From Calocera cornea HHB12733 (lineage: Eukaryota > Basidiomycota > Dacrymycetes > Dacrymycetales > Dacrymycetaceae), in assembly GCA_001632435.1 (NCBI GenBank), contig KV423950.1, forward strand, positions 153,141 through 217,140: a stretch of 64,000 nt of DNA. Direction: 5' to 3'. A model generated the notes under the pieces. It was not told the DNA's origin. It was given only the letters and a program-made list of their open reading frames with translations, and did not search any database. Positions 1 to 12,877 of this stretch are shown piece after piece; positions within the stretch are counted from its first letter, which is position 1, and each line of letters begins with the position of its first letter. The position numbers and the translations under genes were made by a program.

Positions 1-2163
1 CTATGCTCGCCCTGATGCCGCCGGTTCTGCCACTTCTGTAGGCTCCAGCAGTGGTGGCTCATCCCGTGCTCCTGGCGAGAGGAGCCGCACCGGCAGCCTT
101 CCGAGCGGCAACGGATCTCCTCTCCAAGCTCCGCCGCACTCCAGACAGTCGTCCGCCTCACAAGCACCGAACTCCGAAAACGGACCAAATCATAGCCGTA
201 CCACGAGTCAGGCCTCCATCGTTCGGCCTCCGCAGCAGCATCGGCGCGATTCATCTTCCGCTAGCGAGCGCTCTACCACAGCTGCGAACGGCGGGGCTGC
301 TGCACAAGCAGGTGCTTCACAATCCCGGCCTTTGGCCGCAAGCGCACCGTCAGGGAGGCCAAACAAGCCCTCTCCCCTGTCTAAGAACCCAACCTACCCT
401 GACGCGAATGGCAAGCGCATGTCGAAAACAGACGATGATCTGCCTACTGCGATGGGTGTGGCAGGCCTTGCGCAGCCAGCTATTGTTCAAGCCACCACAT
501 CTTCCGACCTTGCGGCTGCCGGCGCCGCAGAACCGACAGACAAGATGGTAAAAGCTGGTGGATTGAAAGGGCGGTTACGCCGAGCACTCAGCTTCTCGGC
601 CATTCAAACCTTGGACGAAGAGGATCCTAGCTTGAAAGCTGCCGCCAACAGGAGGAAGGCTGCCGCTGCCGCTGCCGCGAAAGAAAAGACCAGGGAGGAT
701 CAAGTCATTCAGGACCCATCTGGGCCGTCTGCACCTTCAGCCGCGTCATCATCTCCTCCTGTCACTCCCCTTGCCAATGACGACATGGATCAGTCTGTCC
801 GCAAGCTGACAAAGAAGCCGAAACGATCCCTTTTCAAGAAAGGATTCAATGCTTCGACGGACAATATCTCGCTTTCTTCTACCGCTTCATCCGCATCCCT
901 CATGCTCAGAAAGCTTGGTGGTTCGGTGGGTAATTTGGCCCGCAAAGCAAGTTTGGCCAATATCGCTGGCTTCTTAAAAGACAAACACAAGGATGGAGAA
1001 GCCAAAGGCAAAAGCGCAGCTGCAACCGCAAGCGTCAGCTTAGCAACTGCAGAAGTTGACCGTGGGCCTCAAGCACCCGAAGAGATGGGGCTCAGCCCTG
1101 CTGCGCGTCTCGCGCGCCAGCATACTTTGCGAAGCAATGCCGAAGCAGCTGCAAAGGCACAAGCAGCAGCTGCGGCCCGCCAGGAAGCACGTGCGCCTGA
1201 TGAGCAGGGTGCCACTGTTGTTCCTGCTACGTGGGACAGAAACACGACGAAACGCACCCCGCCAGGAACTCCACGATCTGGCGGACGACTTCCTGTCTTG
1301 GAAGATGACAGATGGGAAGAAAAAGAAAGAGAAGAGCCAGCAGAGTTTGGTCTCGAAGAAGAGCAGCTGGAGGACGAAGAGAGTGAACCTGAGGAAGACG
1401 AGCTCACCATACGGATGAGTGGGATCAGCCTTGCGGACGAAGTTGAGCCTTGGGCCGTCGGAGTGCGACGGTCTATGGAAAGAATACGGCAACCATCCAA
1501 GGGGATTCTCAAGAGTCTGTCGTCACACCGCAGCACCTGGCGAAACCAAACTGATGATCCTGCAGACGCCCAGAATTACGATCAAGATACATTTGACGGC
1601 CCATCGCCAGTTCGCAACCGAGCAAATTCGTATGGGTCCGCGGCTCAGCCCAACCAAGAGCCTGGGCCTTTGGCACGTCTACCATCCGCCGATCCTGATC
1701 ACATCGACGGCCTGCAGCGTGAACACGCGGATCAAGAGCCGTCACCCCCCGCGGATGCATTCGGAGCGGTATCTCCAGCCCCTCAGCTCGCAGTCGATAA
1801 GCCCGCCTTCCAATACAATCACCCAAACTTCAACTCCTCTGCGCCCACCCTATCTACATTCGGTCTCCCCCCCATGGCCCAGCGTGCAGCTTCTGCGCCT
1901 CTGCAGGCGCGGAGATTGGCTTTCGCAACCAACTTATCGGTATACAGTACATTTTCCTCTTCTGTGTACGACCGGCGGTCTGAGCCTGCGACCTGCAACC
2001 GTCTCACGCCACAACTGGCTCAGAGGATCAAAGAAGAGCTGAATACATACAAGATGGAAGAAATGGAAGTGCATCACGCCAGTCGAATACAGTGAGTCTT
2101 CACCACAAGTTATGCATGGCCCGTATGCTGATTTACATGTGCAGCACCCACTTCTTCGTCTGA
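1..2163 (+). CDS. Bni4-like PP1-docking protein, 5'-partial
   Basis: The frame is open from base 2, with no start codon in the window; an apparent start at 332 is a TTG. One intron at 2092-2144 (GTGAGT...GCAG) extends the last codons to a C-terminal THFFV and a TGA at 2161-2163. About 702 residues are visible. Most are low complexity: Ser/Pro/Ala-rich N-terminus, basic RRALSF-type patches, an Ala-rich coiled stretch and an acidic run near 1320-1410. The last ~75 residues are distinctive: RRLAFATN (an RVxF-like phosphatase-1 docking site), then YDRR, TCNRLTP, a KEELNTYKMEEMEVH helix and the THFF end. I recognise this pattern from the C-terminus of fungal Bni4, which targets PP1 (Glc7) to the septin/chitin-synthase site at bud necks and septa. 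The assignment rests on this tail only; the rest is unalignable by eye. Confidence 0.65.
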
Positions 2164-3029
2164 TGATCCTCGAGCATCACCTGTTCACCATCCGTATACT
2201 GCATTTCTCTCGCATCTCTGCAATTGTTACAACATCGTGATCGTCACATTCCCACGGACTGCTTACGTGCTACGTATCCACCCTCGCGTGCTACTACCGT
2301 GTAGCTGCGGTAGCTCCTCGATTCCCTGCTCTCACAGCTGTCGCGCTTTGCGCTTCTCCCGCAACATCATATCCTCTGTAACAACACTATCACCCCAAAA
2401 GCGTCCCGATCGATGATGGATGATGACGACGAAGTGAGCTCCGGCCCATTTGACTCGGTGCTTTTCACTGTTCATGACTGGCCGCTGCCATGGCAGTAGG
2501 CAGCGCTTCCTGCGTTGGCGTTTCCACTGTTCTCCTCTGATTCCCGGTTGACACGGGGTGCTCGATTTTGCTTTGCATTGGTTCTTGTTCTTTTCCGTCT
2601 CGTTCCCTTTTGTTCTCTGATGTGGACAGGTGTGCCTTACCGTCTGTTTGCTAGTCGAGTAGTCGTGATTCTTACATGCCCTATCCATTCTGCATCGCGG
2701 AGCGATGTTTTTGTCTATTACCGTAGAAGTGTGAATATGAACCATTTGCACTCGCCCTTCGTAGGGAAGCTCTTACTGCCCTTTGGGTACTGGACGCGTG
2801 ATCGGGCCGATCGAGATCAGAAGTCGACGCGCCTGTCTACGTCGCCTCGTGGGCGACGTGTCGAAAGGGCTCAACTCATCTGTTCAACCCTGTCCCACCG
2901 AACCTCCGCGCAATGTTCAGCTCTGCTCCGCCGGAACCCATACCAGCGTAACTCGACCACACAGCAACCCGTCCAACGGATTGACTAAGCCCGTCACATG
3001 CGATTTTCTTCCTGTGGCAACCAAGGTCA
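2164..3029. other. Intergenic, Bni4-like to RGP1
   Basis: No convincing gene. It holds the 3' flank of the Bni4-like gene and the 5' flank of RGP1, with pyrimidine-rich stretches around 2150-2400 and 2540-2630. Small open frames on both strands show no codon pattern or motif worth calling. Confidence 0.6.
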
Positions 3030-5809
3030 ATGCCCGCTGTCTCCTCCCATGAACAGACTGGCATCCAGGTGTCCGTGACACCATCACAGTCCGCCTTCTT
3101 CGCTGGAGAGACTTTCGCAGTCTCTATCACCTTTACCAACACGCGCCGCATATCCTCTGCGCGACCACAACCTCGATCAGCGTCCGCAGCCCAGAGTCAC
3201 AGACGTGGAGTCCACTCGGTCAGCTCGGTTCCTCTCGCTAGACCCCCGACGTCGCCCGGAAGTCCCAAAACCGCGAACGCATCTACGAGCTCCTTTCCCA
3301 TTCCCGAAGATGCATCCCGTAGAAAGCGAAGAGGCCTGGTGGGCCAGCACGGACTACAGAATCCTCGCATCTCAGCCGTAGCTGCGGAGGAAGGCTTCTC
3401 GGTAAGGAAGAAGAGGTCGAGCCCGAAGTCGCTTTCCGTTTCAATTACACCGGATGAACTGATGGAGCGCTTAATCGGGAAGTCCACCAGATCGACTCCT
3501 CCTTCTCCTGAGTTTGCAGATGAGGCTGTTGCTTTAACGGATCGTACAGGTGGTGAGCACGCCGTCGATGAAGTAGGCCAAGCTAATGCCCATCAGTGGT
3601 CATGTCGTCAACCCCCAGCACCCCGTCGCGATCGAGAGATGCGAAATTGCCTATTCATCCATCTCACCCGCATGCGCGAAAGCAGTCAGTGCAAGATTTC
3701 CAAGCCCAGGAAGTATCGACGCCTTTCGCGTTGTCCCTCGATCCGATCGCCGAGCACTCTATAGTGACACCTATCACGCCATTCGCTGCCTCCCCGCTGC
3801 CTTCATCTTCTTCAGTTATTGAGAGCAACACTCGTCATCCGCGAACAGACGTACATGCCGGCCACAGCAGACGCAGTAGTGTCGCGGCATCGGCCACTGA
3901 TATTGGGTTGGGCAGACCAAGCACTCTTTCCCCTCCAGGCCCTCGTCAACCTCGCTCGGCCTTTTCAAGCACATTCTCACCCCCCGGGACCGAAGCATTG
4001 CTATGGGCCTATGTTCAGTTGGTTGGTACGGTGGAATTGGACGAGAGTGTCGTCGCGTTCAATGTCATAGAAAGACTGAAAGAGCAGTTACTCTTCAGCG
4101 GAGCAATCGGCCGTGGCAGTATGGATATTGGAAGCTCGCCGTCACCCTCTACAAGCTTCCTCACATCGTTCCTTCCTCAAAGATCACCCCGGTCACCCCT
4201 CATGCGCCATCAACGAGCGTCTCCTTCACTTCTGTCATCCCTTCCTTCATTTGGCCTGTCGACTCTGTTCAGCCCAGCTCGGCTCTCGCCTTTTGCGTCC
4301 CCTGGTCTCAATCGAACCGAAGAAGGCAGCCTTCCTACACTCGACTTGCAACCGAACGTGCTTGCGGTCGATCTCACACTGACACCCGGAGAAAGCAGAA
4401 CATGTACGCGACCCATTCCTTGTCAAATTCGGTTACTCAAATGACTTGCGCAGATACGTACACCTTGTCGCTCCCGGTCTTGCTCCCACCTACCTTCCGT
4501 GGGAAAGCTATTCGCTTCAGTTACGAACTCGTTGTGGGAACCTCCCATGCCCCATCACCCGGTAATAATGGTTCATCTTCACCGCTGTACCAGGAGCAGC
4601 ACAGGAAGAAGGTGATGAAAATTCCGATCCGTGTGTACAATTCTGTCTCAGGTATGCCGCACCGCTTCTTGGCAAGATGGATCTGAGCCAACTACGCCGT
4701 ATTAGTCCAACATCCTTTGTCGATCTACGATCTGTTGTGGCCAGCCCGAAAGGACAAGTCGGCACGACAGGGCCGGGTCGATGAGGATGTACTCGTCAAC
4801 CAGAAACCGCGAGAAGGTAGGCCATGCAGGACGTGACCATTGTGACTTACATGACGAAAATCATACAGTGAGACCGTCTTCGGAACGGAGACCTTCCGCA
4901 GCTGTCTACGCAAAACAGCTCGTACAGAGCGTCGTAAAGAGCGAGCACGTTTCCGTGACAGAAGAGGAAGAAGAAGTGTGGAGTTGTCGAGAAGCTGTTG
5001 AGATCCTGACTAGGAACTCTCGGAAAGGTGGGTTACTGGTATATCATGCTACTGCGGTGTCTCACCAATTCTCAGTCTCCTACGACATCAGCAAAGATGG
5101 GGAACAAGTTGCCGTATTGACATTGGTGAAGTCTTCTTACAGAGTGGGAGAGACCATATCTGGCGTAGTTGAGCTGAACGAGCGGTCCTCGTTTGCGCGT
5201 GTCCTAAAGGTAAAGACCGTCCCGAGTCGCTTGCATTGCTGGGCTAACGGCATTCAGTTTTCAGCCTTTTTGGAAGCTCATGAACAATTGCCAGCATCGT
5301 TCACTGAGAATCGCAACCCCGACTTACGCCGCGTGCATGCGGAGCATCACTCCAGTCTGACGCCTAACGCTTTGAGACTACCCTTCTCCCTTGATGTTCC
5401 CTCCGACGCCTCTCCTGCTTTCCGGTTCTCGGCAGGAGAGGTGGCGAGAGGTGAAGGTGGATTACAATGGCGGGTCAGGATATGTTTTCTGGTGACTGCT
5501 GGGAGTGGCCCATCAAGGCACCTAGTTCGGGATGGATACGAGGATGACTGGGGTGTCGCCTGGAGGGCATCCTTGACTCTCGCCCCTCTGGTTTCGAAGA
5601 CCTCGCCTTCGCCGTCGTCAGTGCCCTCGACGCCTGTCCCGGGAGGGTGGAATATGCCGAAGCAGCCCGCGTCTGACGATGCGGTGCATGCTGTGGATGA
5701 CCAGGATTGGGGGGAGGCCAAGACAGAAACGGTTGAGTGCGAGATACCTCTTGCGATCTGGCCCGGGAATACCCTATTTCGCCCCATGGAAACAAGCTTT
5801 GGAGCGTAG
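3030..5809 (+). CDS. RGP1: Rgp1-family protein (Ric1-Rgp1 Ypt6/Rab6 GEF subunit)
   Basis: Predicted 827 aa after removing six introns: 3553-3596, 4404-4453, 4652-4705, 4817-4868, 5028-5075 and 5210-5257. The N-terminus (VTPSQSAFFAGETFAVSITFTN) is the beta-strand signature that opens Rgp1 proteins. A Ser/Pro-rich linker follows, then the core blocks: ALLWAYVQLVGTVELDE, LPVLLPPTFRGKAIRFSYEL, KVSYDISKDG, SYRVGETISGVVELNE and a C-terminal EIPLAIWPGNTLF. With Ric1, Rgp1 forms the nucleotide-exchange factor for Ypt6/Rab6 in endosome-to-Golgi retrograde transport; that role is family knowledge. The introns at 5028 and 5210 are each 48 nt and keep the frame if retained. They were placed because splicing restores contiguous family motifs. 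The ATG at 3030 lies directly before the conserved start. Confidence 0.87.
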
Positions 5810-6558
5810 TATTTGGGGATTATGTCAGACTGGTCGCTTGTTATTGGATATTGTACGGTTTCTGTTTCCGACAGAGGCGCGTGTGCCGAGAGGAAGAACG
5901 CAGGGAATGCAAGGTTATAAGGGTGCCGGATCTAGAATGCTTCTCTTTTTTCACATTCGGTCAGGTGGCAAAAGGTGGCACGGGTGCGGTAGCCAAATGG
6001 GGAGGTTCTGGATGTCGAATGGACCAAGGGGGCCTTGGGGGTTGCGGGTCAGCCACAGCTCTCGCAGACAGCCCCCGGGGACGGCGAAAAGGGTCCCTTG
6101 TTACCCCACATCACGCGATCACACCACACGCGCATATTCCCCCTTCCAAGTCTCGCATATTCCCCTTCCTCTTCATCCTTAGCGAAACGCCCTGACACGG
6201 GCAGCGGCATGTGCGGATGACCATCCGTATGTCTCTTCCCGCTCACAATCATCCTCCTCTCCTCTCCTCTTGCGTTCACTGACCATCGTTCGCCATTCCC
6301 TCCCTCCTTACCTGGAACGATCACCTCGCCTCCTTCCCTCACCCCCCCCCCCCCCCCCCTGGATTCGCAAACGACAGCAAGGTGCAGATCAAACAAGCCA
6401 TCGCCCATCCGAACATAACATCGCCTACGTATTCATTTGCATTTTGGGCCACGGTCGGTCGAGACCATCTAGATCGCGCTCCGATCTGGTTTCCGGCAGT
6501 TCTGGAAACTACACACGTACACACATCCTCGGATACCCTCTCCTTTCACCCCTCCATC
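5810..6558. other. Intergenic, RGP1 to PSP1-domain gene
   Basis: 3' flank of RGP1 and long 5' leader of the next gene. From about 6100 the plus strand is strongly pyrimidine-rich (CCTCTCCTCTCCTCTTGCG, CCTCCTTCCCTC), typical of CT-rich fungal core promoters. No gene seen. Confidence 0.6.
6342..6359 (+). repeat. Poly-C tract (18 C)
   Basis: Uninterrupted run of cytosines inside the CT-rich leader upstream of the PSP1-domain gene. Length is error-prone in sequencing, so the exact count is uncertain. Confidence 0.9.
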
Positions 6559-9008
6559 ATGCAAAACTCTGAAGACATGGAGCGCAAGCCTCGCTTTGCG
6601 CTGGATCCCGCCTCGCGTAGAGCTCCTGGACCCCGAGCCACGAGTCAACCAGCGAGGAATGACCTAGGAGGTCCTGTCTCGCCGTTGCAGCCGCCAAGGG
6701 AGCCGAATCCTCGAAATGGAGGACCAAATGCGATCGGTAACGGCGTCTGGGGATCCCCGCTTCGCACCGAGGTACACGAGCCTGCCTGGGCACCACGATC
6801 CACACCCATTCGGAGTGCTTCATTCTCCGTGTCCGAAACCCATCCTCACCATGATACCGTGGGGCGGATGGGCTTTCCTTCCACCTTCGAGGATGAGGAG
6901 GAGGAATCCGGAGAAGATACGAATGCTCACATGTCGGATCACAATCCTACTCCAAGTGGAGCGTTCAGCCGAAGTCGCTCTCAATCGATGGCAAATGATG
7001 CGTTGCGGGGCCACGCGTCAGCTCTTCCTTTGCCAGGCTCATCAGGACTGGCAAGGAATTGGGGCGACCGTGACTTGGATAACTTCGGTTAGTGTTGTTC
7101 GACCATTTGCACCATTCCGCGTCTTCTCATAGGTGTATCATCAGCCGTATTCGACTTCAACGGCCACGCGGGCATGCGTAGGCCTTCGGTTTCACCTGTT
7201 CGTCGCTCCCGCATGTCGCAAGACATCGACCTGTCGAACATGAGCCCATTTGTCCGAGACGTCAGTCAAATCCTCAATGACGACCCTGCACCGATCAGAG
7301 AGCCGTGGATAACGCTTGGCGGGCCTGGCAATTGGCGAGAAGATAATGGCGGAGGGAGCGGTACCACCAGTCGTCGGCACAGTGTCAGCATCGTGCAGCC
7401 TCGAAGGGCGGTAGCAGGCTTCGTAATTCCCGGAGAATCTGACAGGGGCGCTACGGAAGACGAATTACATGAGAGAGAGAGCAACGGCATTGGCCTAGGC
7501 AGTTTTGGAACCGGAGCTCTGCGAATCTCCGATGAAGACTTGATCAGTGGGTTAAGCTCGCTGAATCTCCACAAGCCGCCATCAGCCGTATCCCGTGGGT
7601 CGGCACCTTCCCAGCCTTCATCATTACCGACGTATCCTCCCTACGGTGCCTATGGCCAATCGCCCACCTCATCCTTTGCGAACGACGGTGGTCCGAGCAG
7701 CTTCTCTGCTTCGTTGGGTCAAACACAGTCAACATCGCCCTCCCGCGCATACCTCGGTAGGGCAGCCTCGTTTGGCTCTACGTCCAATGAAGGTTACGGA
7801 ACAAATGGATTCTCCCGTGCTGGCCCAGCGCGGCAAGCGAATGGAGCCATTGCACGAGATGATACGATGGGCCTTGCCCTGTCCAGTTCCCAAGCGGGCA
7901 TGCCTATCAGATCGTTCCAGGCTCGGCATGAAGATCCTTCCGATCTCTTCCCCCCCTCAGGAGATTACACACTCCCTACTACGTCTTCGCTGTATCAGCC
8001 CGGTCTCGCTGGACCGCTTGCTGGCTTGCCAAGGATCCACACGGGCACGATGCACAACAATACCCGGTCTCCTATCTCCCCGAGTACGGTCACATTCTCT
8101 AGACCCGGCCATCAGTCCCACTATAGTCATGGATCGTTTCAATCCCATCGCAACCAAAACGACCCTACCTCGCCGACGCTGTCCGACCTGGGCAAAGGTG
8201 TCCCGCTGCATTCGGTCCCCGAATCCGACCATTTGTATATTGTCGAGTTCAAGGCTGGCCGGACCGACATATTCTACTGTCCTGATCAGTCCCTCCACAT
8301 ACGAACTGGGGACCTGGTCATTGTCGAAGCCGATCGTGGTAAAGACCTCGGTAAGGTGGTGAACGACAGCATCACTCTGGCAGATGTCGATTTTTTCCTC
8401 AAACAAGCTGCGGATCCCACGCGACCGCCGCAACTGGCTCCAGCGGGAACAAGAGATGCGTACTTGTATGCTGCTCTGTCGGGTCCGTTAAGCAGCTCAT
8501 CGTCAGCTCCCCCAATGAGCCCTACCATCCCCGGCGCACCGAAGCCTATCAAGGAGATCATGCCGAAAAGGATTTACTCTAAAGCCCAGCCTCAAGAGAC
8601 GCAGTAAGTTTACGTTTGCCAATCAGTGTCTTGTCCTCACTATTCACGCTCTTCACCAGACTTTTGGTCTCCAAGATGCATGATGAGGCCAAGGCACTAC
8701 AACTTTGCCAGAACAAAGTCAGACAGAAACGGTTGCCTATGCAGGTGGTCGACGCTGAATTCCAGTGGTGTGCACCTTTTTCAGAGCTGTCGGAGAACGA
8801 TGGTTTACATATCTGTATACTCAGGGACCGCCGCAAGTTGACGTTTTACTTCACGGCGGATAAACGAATAGACTTCCGCGAACTTGTCCGCGAACTCTTC
8901 CGGTCCGTGCGAGGATTCCGTTGCTTTGATCTCCCCGCTAATTTCGTGACTAGATTGTACAAGACCAGAATTTGGATGGCATGCCTCGGAGAAAATATCG
9001 CAGAGTAG
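6559..9008 (+). CDS. PSP1 C-terminal domain protein
   Basis: Predicted 765 aa with three introns: 7088-7132, 8604-8659 and 8903-8953. Residues 1 to ~530 are a low-complexity Ser/Pro/Gly-rich region with no domain seen. The C-terminus holds the PSP1 domain: HLYIVEFKAGRTDIFYC, IRTGDLVIVEADRGKDLGKV, then after the second intron QLCQNKVRQKRLPMQVVDAEFQ, DRRKLTFYFTADKRIDFREL and VRELFRLYKTRIWMACLG. Removing the last intron joins ELFR directly to LYKTRIWM, as in the family. Yeast Psp1 was found as a suppressor of DNA polymerase alpha mutants and the domain is shared with bacterial YaaT/RicT. The biochemical role is unknown. The ATG at 6559 is the first in the open frame after the CT-rich leader. Confidence 0.88.
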
Positions 9009-9224
9009 TACATGTTAGCATGCGCGTACCAATGTATTTTTACTGTAAAGGGGGCACTCCTAATGATATGCGTCGTGGACTAACAATTTTCTCACAGAAG
9101 TGGGTAACGCACAATGTAAAATCTATAGCGACTGCTTTGCAATCCTTCCCCCAAGGCGTGAACGCGTGCCTCCCCTATTCGGGGACACAATGTGAAGAAG
9201 ATGCTTCCTCTGCCTGGAATTTCG

Positions 9225-9400
9225 CTCTTGTTCGGAGAGCGGCTAAGTGTTGGGTTGCTTCCGCATGTCTGTCTACTCCCGTTGGCCAATTTACTTCCAG
9301 CAACTGATTTGTTTCCGGAATCCATTTGCTTCCACTTCATTTGAATCACTTGCCTCTGACTAGAAGCTTGTCTTTGGTTGTCTGCTTCTGCTTGGTCATA
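9225..9400 (-). repeat. GGAAGCAAA-type motif cluster (minus orientation)
   Basis: A short run of degenerate TTTGCTTCC-like units on the plus strand (AATTTACTTCCAGC, TTTGTTTCCGG, ATTTGCTTCCAC, ACTTGCCTCTG). It lies just downstream of the PSP1-domain gene, at the border of the transposon block. The same motif recurs at 16.8-17.3, 27.8-28.3, 29.8, 35.2-35.6 and 54.7-55.5 kb. Confidence 0.6.
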
Positions 9401-9615
9401 GGGAAGCCCTCAGGGCAGACCTGAGACCATTGGGTGGTTCAGATATTGTCTGAAGTTTACCCACCCAGCTTTGACCCTACTGTATTTGAAGGGGACAGAC
9501 CTGAAACCTGAAGATCCCAAGAATGGATGACTTGCCATTAACACAGAATGCAGATTACACAAGGGACCGGAAGCTCTTTTGCATAATTTGCACAGGGCTC
9601 ACAGACTGTGGACAG

Positions 9616-10218
9616 TGTGAGGGCACACAGCCTAGCAAGGCTGCCAACTAAACCTGACTGAGTTGAAGAGACTGAAGACAAGGGATTTGGAGGAGGTCAT
9701 GGCTGACAGTATCCAAGAACTAACCAATTGTACCCTTTGTAAGTCCAACTAGGAGATATGTGGGACATCAAAGGTAGTTCAGATGAAGCAAGCAGAGTTT
9801 GGAGAGAGTTTGGAAGTTTGGAGCGGGAGGACAGATGTGATGACTAGGCTTTCTCACAAGACTATGGAGACTCCTCAGAGAGCAGATCTAAGGAGAAGCT
9901 ACTGAAGGCACTGAAGGTTATATATGAAAAGAGTGAACATAGCCTCAGCTTCTCCCGAACACTCCGAAGTGAGACCCGACACTGCCTGAAGCACTGCCAA
10001 CCACAGCATTACTCAACTGAACACAGCCGAGTACTGCCCTGCACAGCCAAAGGGTCACAGCCTTGCTTAGCCTTACCTAATCCTGTGCTGAGGTATCCCA
10101 AGTTGGTATTTGGTAGACCAAAGATGTTGTCTGAGAGCTGAAGAAGTTCAAAGTAGCCGAATACCTGTGAACCTGCCAATAATAGCAAAAGTCAGGGCAA
10201 AGTTAGTGTCCCCTGACA
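9616..10218 (+). repeat. LTR, left copy (family A)
   Basis: 603 bp, TGTGAGGG...CCCTGACA. Contains the internal landmarks GGTAGTTCAGATGAAGC and CTCCTCAGAG that recur in the other LTRs of this family (12878-13468, 19942-20420 and, more degenerate, 14040-14507). Confidence 0.7.
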
Positions 10219-10689
10219 CAGAATCCACAAAAGTAGGGCAAATTTACTGCAAGGTGAGACCAATGTATAAGGAGAAATCAATGTTAATGTGAGAATGAGG
10301 ATGGTGCAGTGACCCCTCCTACTACAATCAGTCCTTCCACTTTTACACAAAGGGGTTCAACCAAGAATTGCGAGGTGACATCTAAGCAGTTTTCAATGGT
10401 ATCTGTCTTGAAGACTATCCAACCAGTCCACCAAGGTGTGGTGTTGCAAAGATGGACAAAATGAAGCTGATTAAAGATGTGATTCCACCCAGCACCCTTT
10501 CTGGTGCAGATATTCCACCATTGAAGTCTTGCTGCTCATACAAATCCTGCACCAAGCCATAAAACTTGCAATGCCCTCATTGGTACTGCAGAACATGCTA
10601 TTTGATGGAACAGAAGCTGCAACTAGTCAATTGTGTGGAACACAAGATCTACTTGGTTGACACCTTCCCTCAAACTGGAGATGGGCTGA

Positions 10690-10779
10690 CAAATGTTGAC
10701 CAAGGGACCAATGTTGAAGGAGCCTCTGATGTTAAAGGAGCAATTAATCTCCAAGGAGCAATCAGTGGAGACAGAGTCA
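10690..10779 (+). repeat. 18-bp (six-codon) degenerate repeat, copy 1
   Basis: About five units of 18 bp of the form AATGTTGAAGGAGCCTCT. In the plus frame starting 10566 they read as hexapeptides NVDQGT, NVEGAS, DVKGAI, NLQGAI. Period and reading frame agree, so this looks like a remnant of a protein with a six-residue repeat. Host protein not recognised. Confidence 0.6.
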
Positions 10780-12261
10780 TTGATGTATTTGGCTGCCCTG
10801 GAAATACTGCAGTGACACACCCAAGCTCATTTCCACTTTCAACACAGCAACCTCAGGCATTCCAAGGTTCTGCTCAGATGGAATCCCTCTGGAGACCTTT
10901 GTCACATGCCTATTCTGTATTACGGACAGAGTTCCATGAAAGAAATGAGCAACTGAAGAAGATTGAAAGAGAGGGTTGAAAGCATGAGGAGCAAATGACA
11001 TGGCAGTTTGCACTTGTGGTACTGATGGATGTGAGATGGCTCCATGTATCATTCAATTTGGTATTAATGGGAGTGGTAGGATTGGGCCATAACATTTGGT
11101 GGAATAATGGGCAATCTTAGCCTCAGCAGACTTACCACCTGGCCATCGGAAGGGCCAGATCATGTTCAACAGGCCCTGATGCAAGGAACCAAGAATGTCC
11201 CACCAGCCCTTGAATTCTACAATTCTGATACAGCCTGCTGGGAAGTTTATGCAAAAGATGCACTTCAAGCTGTCATCAATGACAAGCAGCTGCTGTGCCA
11301 ACTTCCAGGAGTCTCAGGCAACAAGAACATGTACAGGCTAAGTTATGATTCAAAGGGTTGGATATCCAACCTTGATTCAGGATGTACCACAACAAGTTGG
11401 TGCTTCTGTGATTGTCACCCAAAAAGACTTGAAAGCATCCTACTTTGACGTTGATGTTAAGAACGGATCACCCAATGGAGGTGTCAGGGGACACCCCATT
11501 TTGCCATGTGCAATCGGTCAAGACGCCAAGGCAAGGGAGACAACTAGCCCTCCAGACTCCAAGGCAGGAATTGCCATGGACGAGTGGCAATGAGACCCAA
11601 CATCACTCCAGTATCCTAGGTCACCAGAGGCAACACAAAGGTGCTCAATTTGGAAAATGGAGAAGGTTGGTGAGTGGGCATCACAGGTTGCCTTTGGACA
11701 ACAGGGTGACAAGGCAACAGCAGAGCGGCCCTGAACAACTGTACAGTCAGCCACAGGATTTGCTTCCTTTTCCCCTAGTATATATATACCCCTAGGTAGA
11801 CCCTTGTACCCCTCAGAGCTTATCTCTGAGGAACCTCCATAGGTTCTAGTCATTAGACTCATTTTCGAAAATCTGTTGCCCTTGGTCACTCTTGGTCACC
11901 TACAGCAACAACAGCTCCACCAAGGCAACTCTCTACATTCCCTCCTCTCTTATTGTCATCTGGCGACTCACACCTTGGTTGCTCCTGGTTGCCTACAGCA
12001 ACAGCAGCTCCACTAGTGTGACTTCTCAACTCGACCCCTCCCCTTATTGTCAGTGGCGACCCTGCATTGTTGGGTTGTGTTGGCACATGCGACTGGTTGC
12101 AACTTGGCGTCTAGCCTGAGATTGGATGCCAAACCCTCTGATTGGGTTGCAATGGAGGCGACATGTGTTGCCGTTACCACCAACTCCCGTATCACCAACT
12201 GGCCACCTTGTTAGGATCTGTGTTGCCCTCACAGGAGGCTTGAGCCTGTATACCCATTGAT

Positions 12262-12387
12262 GATGAGCTATCAAAGGAGATTTGGATATCAAAGGAGAGC
12301 CAATCAACAAAGGACACCCAACTGTCAAAGGAAAGCCGGCTTTTGAAGGAGCAGAGCCCAATGTTGAAGGAGAAAGAGAAGAACAGG
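12262..12387 (+). repeat. 18-bp degenerate repeat, copy 2
   Basis: Six to seven 18-bp units of the form TATCAAAGGAGAGCCAAT, in the same LTR element interior and near its right LTR. Similar short runs occur at 13665-13712 and 14980-15045. Confidence 0.6.
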
Positions 12388-12877
12388 CACAGTAAAGCCA
12401 ACAAGCAAAAGCAGTCAGTTTTACAAGAGAGCCTTCCTTCAATGGAGCAAGCAATGTGTATCTCTGTGAGATTGCCTCCATCCATCATCAATCTTGTATC
12501 AGATGAAGATTGTTCTCAGCCTCCTTCTGCTTCTCTGTCTGATGTGGAGCTTGTCAATGAGTGGCTCAGTAATCAGATGTTTGGCAAGATGCAGACAAGA
12601 ATACTCAAAATCAAGAAACTGAAGCTTGATAGGGGCTACAGACTTGCCAACACCTGCCAGCAAGTCATTGGGTTTAAAGTACCAAACCAAATGTGGTACA
12701 ACTAATACAACCTGTATGAGAAGGTTCCTCTGGAGGTGCTCTAATTGTTCTAATCAGAGCCATATTATTCCTGGACAGCTTTCCAGAGGCAAGTGAATGG
12801 TAAGCAGGGAAAGCAGGGAAAGCAGGGAACTGAAAGCAGAGACCATTGACCACGAGAATGAAGTTGAAGGAGAGTGG

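Noticed and set aside
1040..1536. Overlapping antisense frames of 150 and 155 codons across the Bni4-like gene
   Set aside because: They lie wholly inside a long coding exon on the other strand and show compositional repeats only (Ser or Arg runs).
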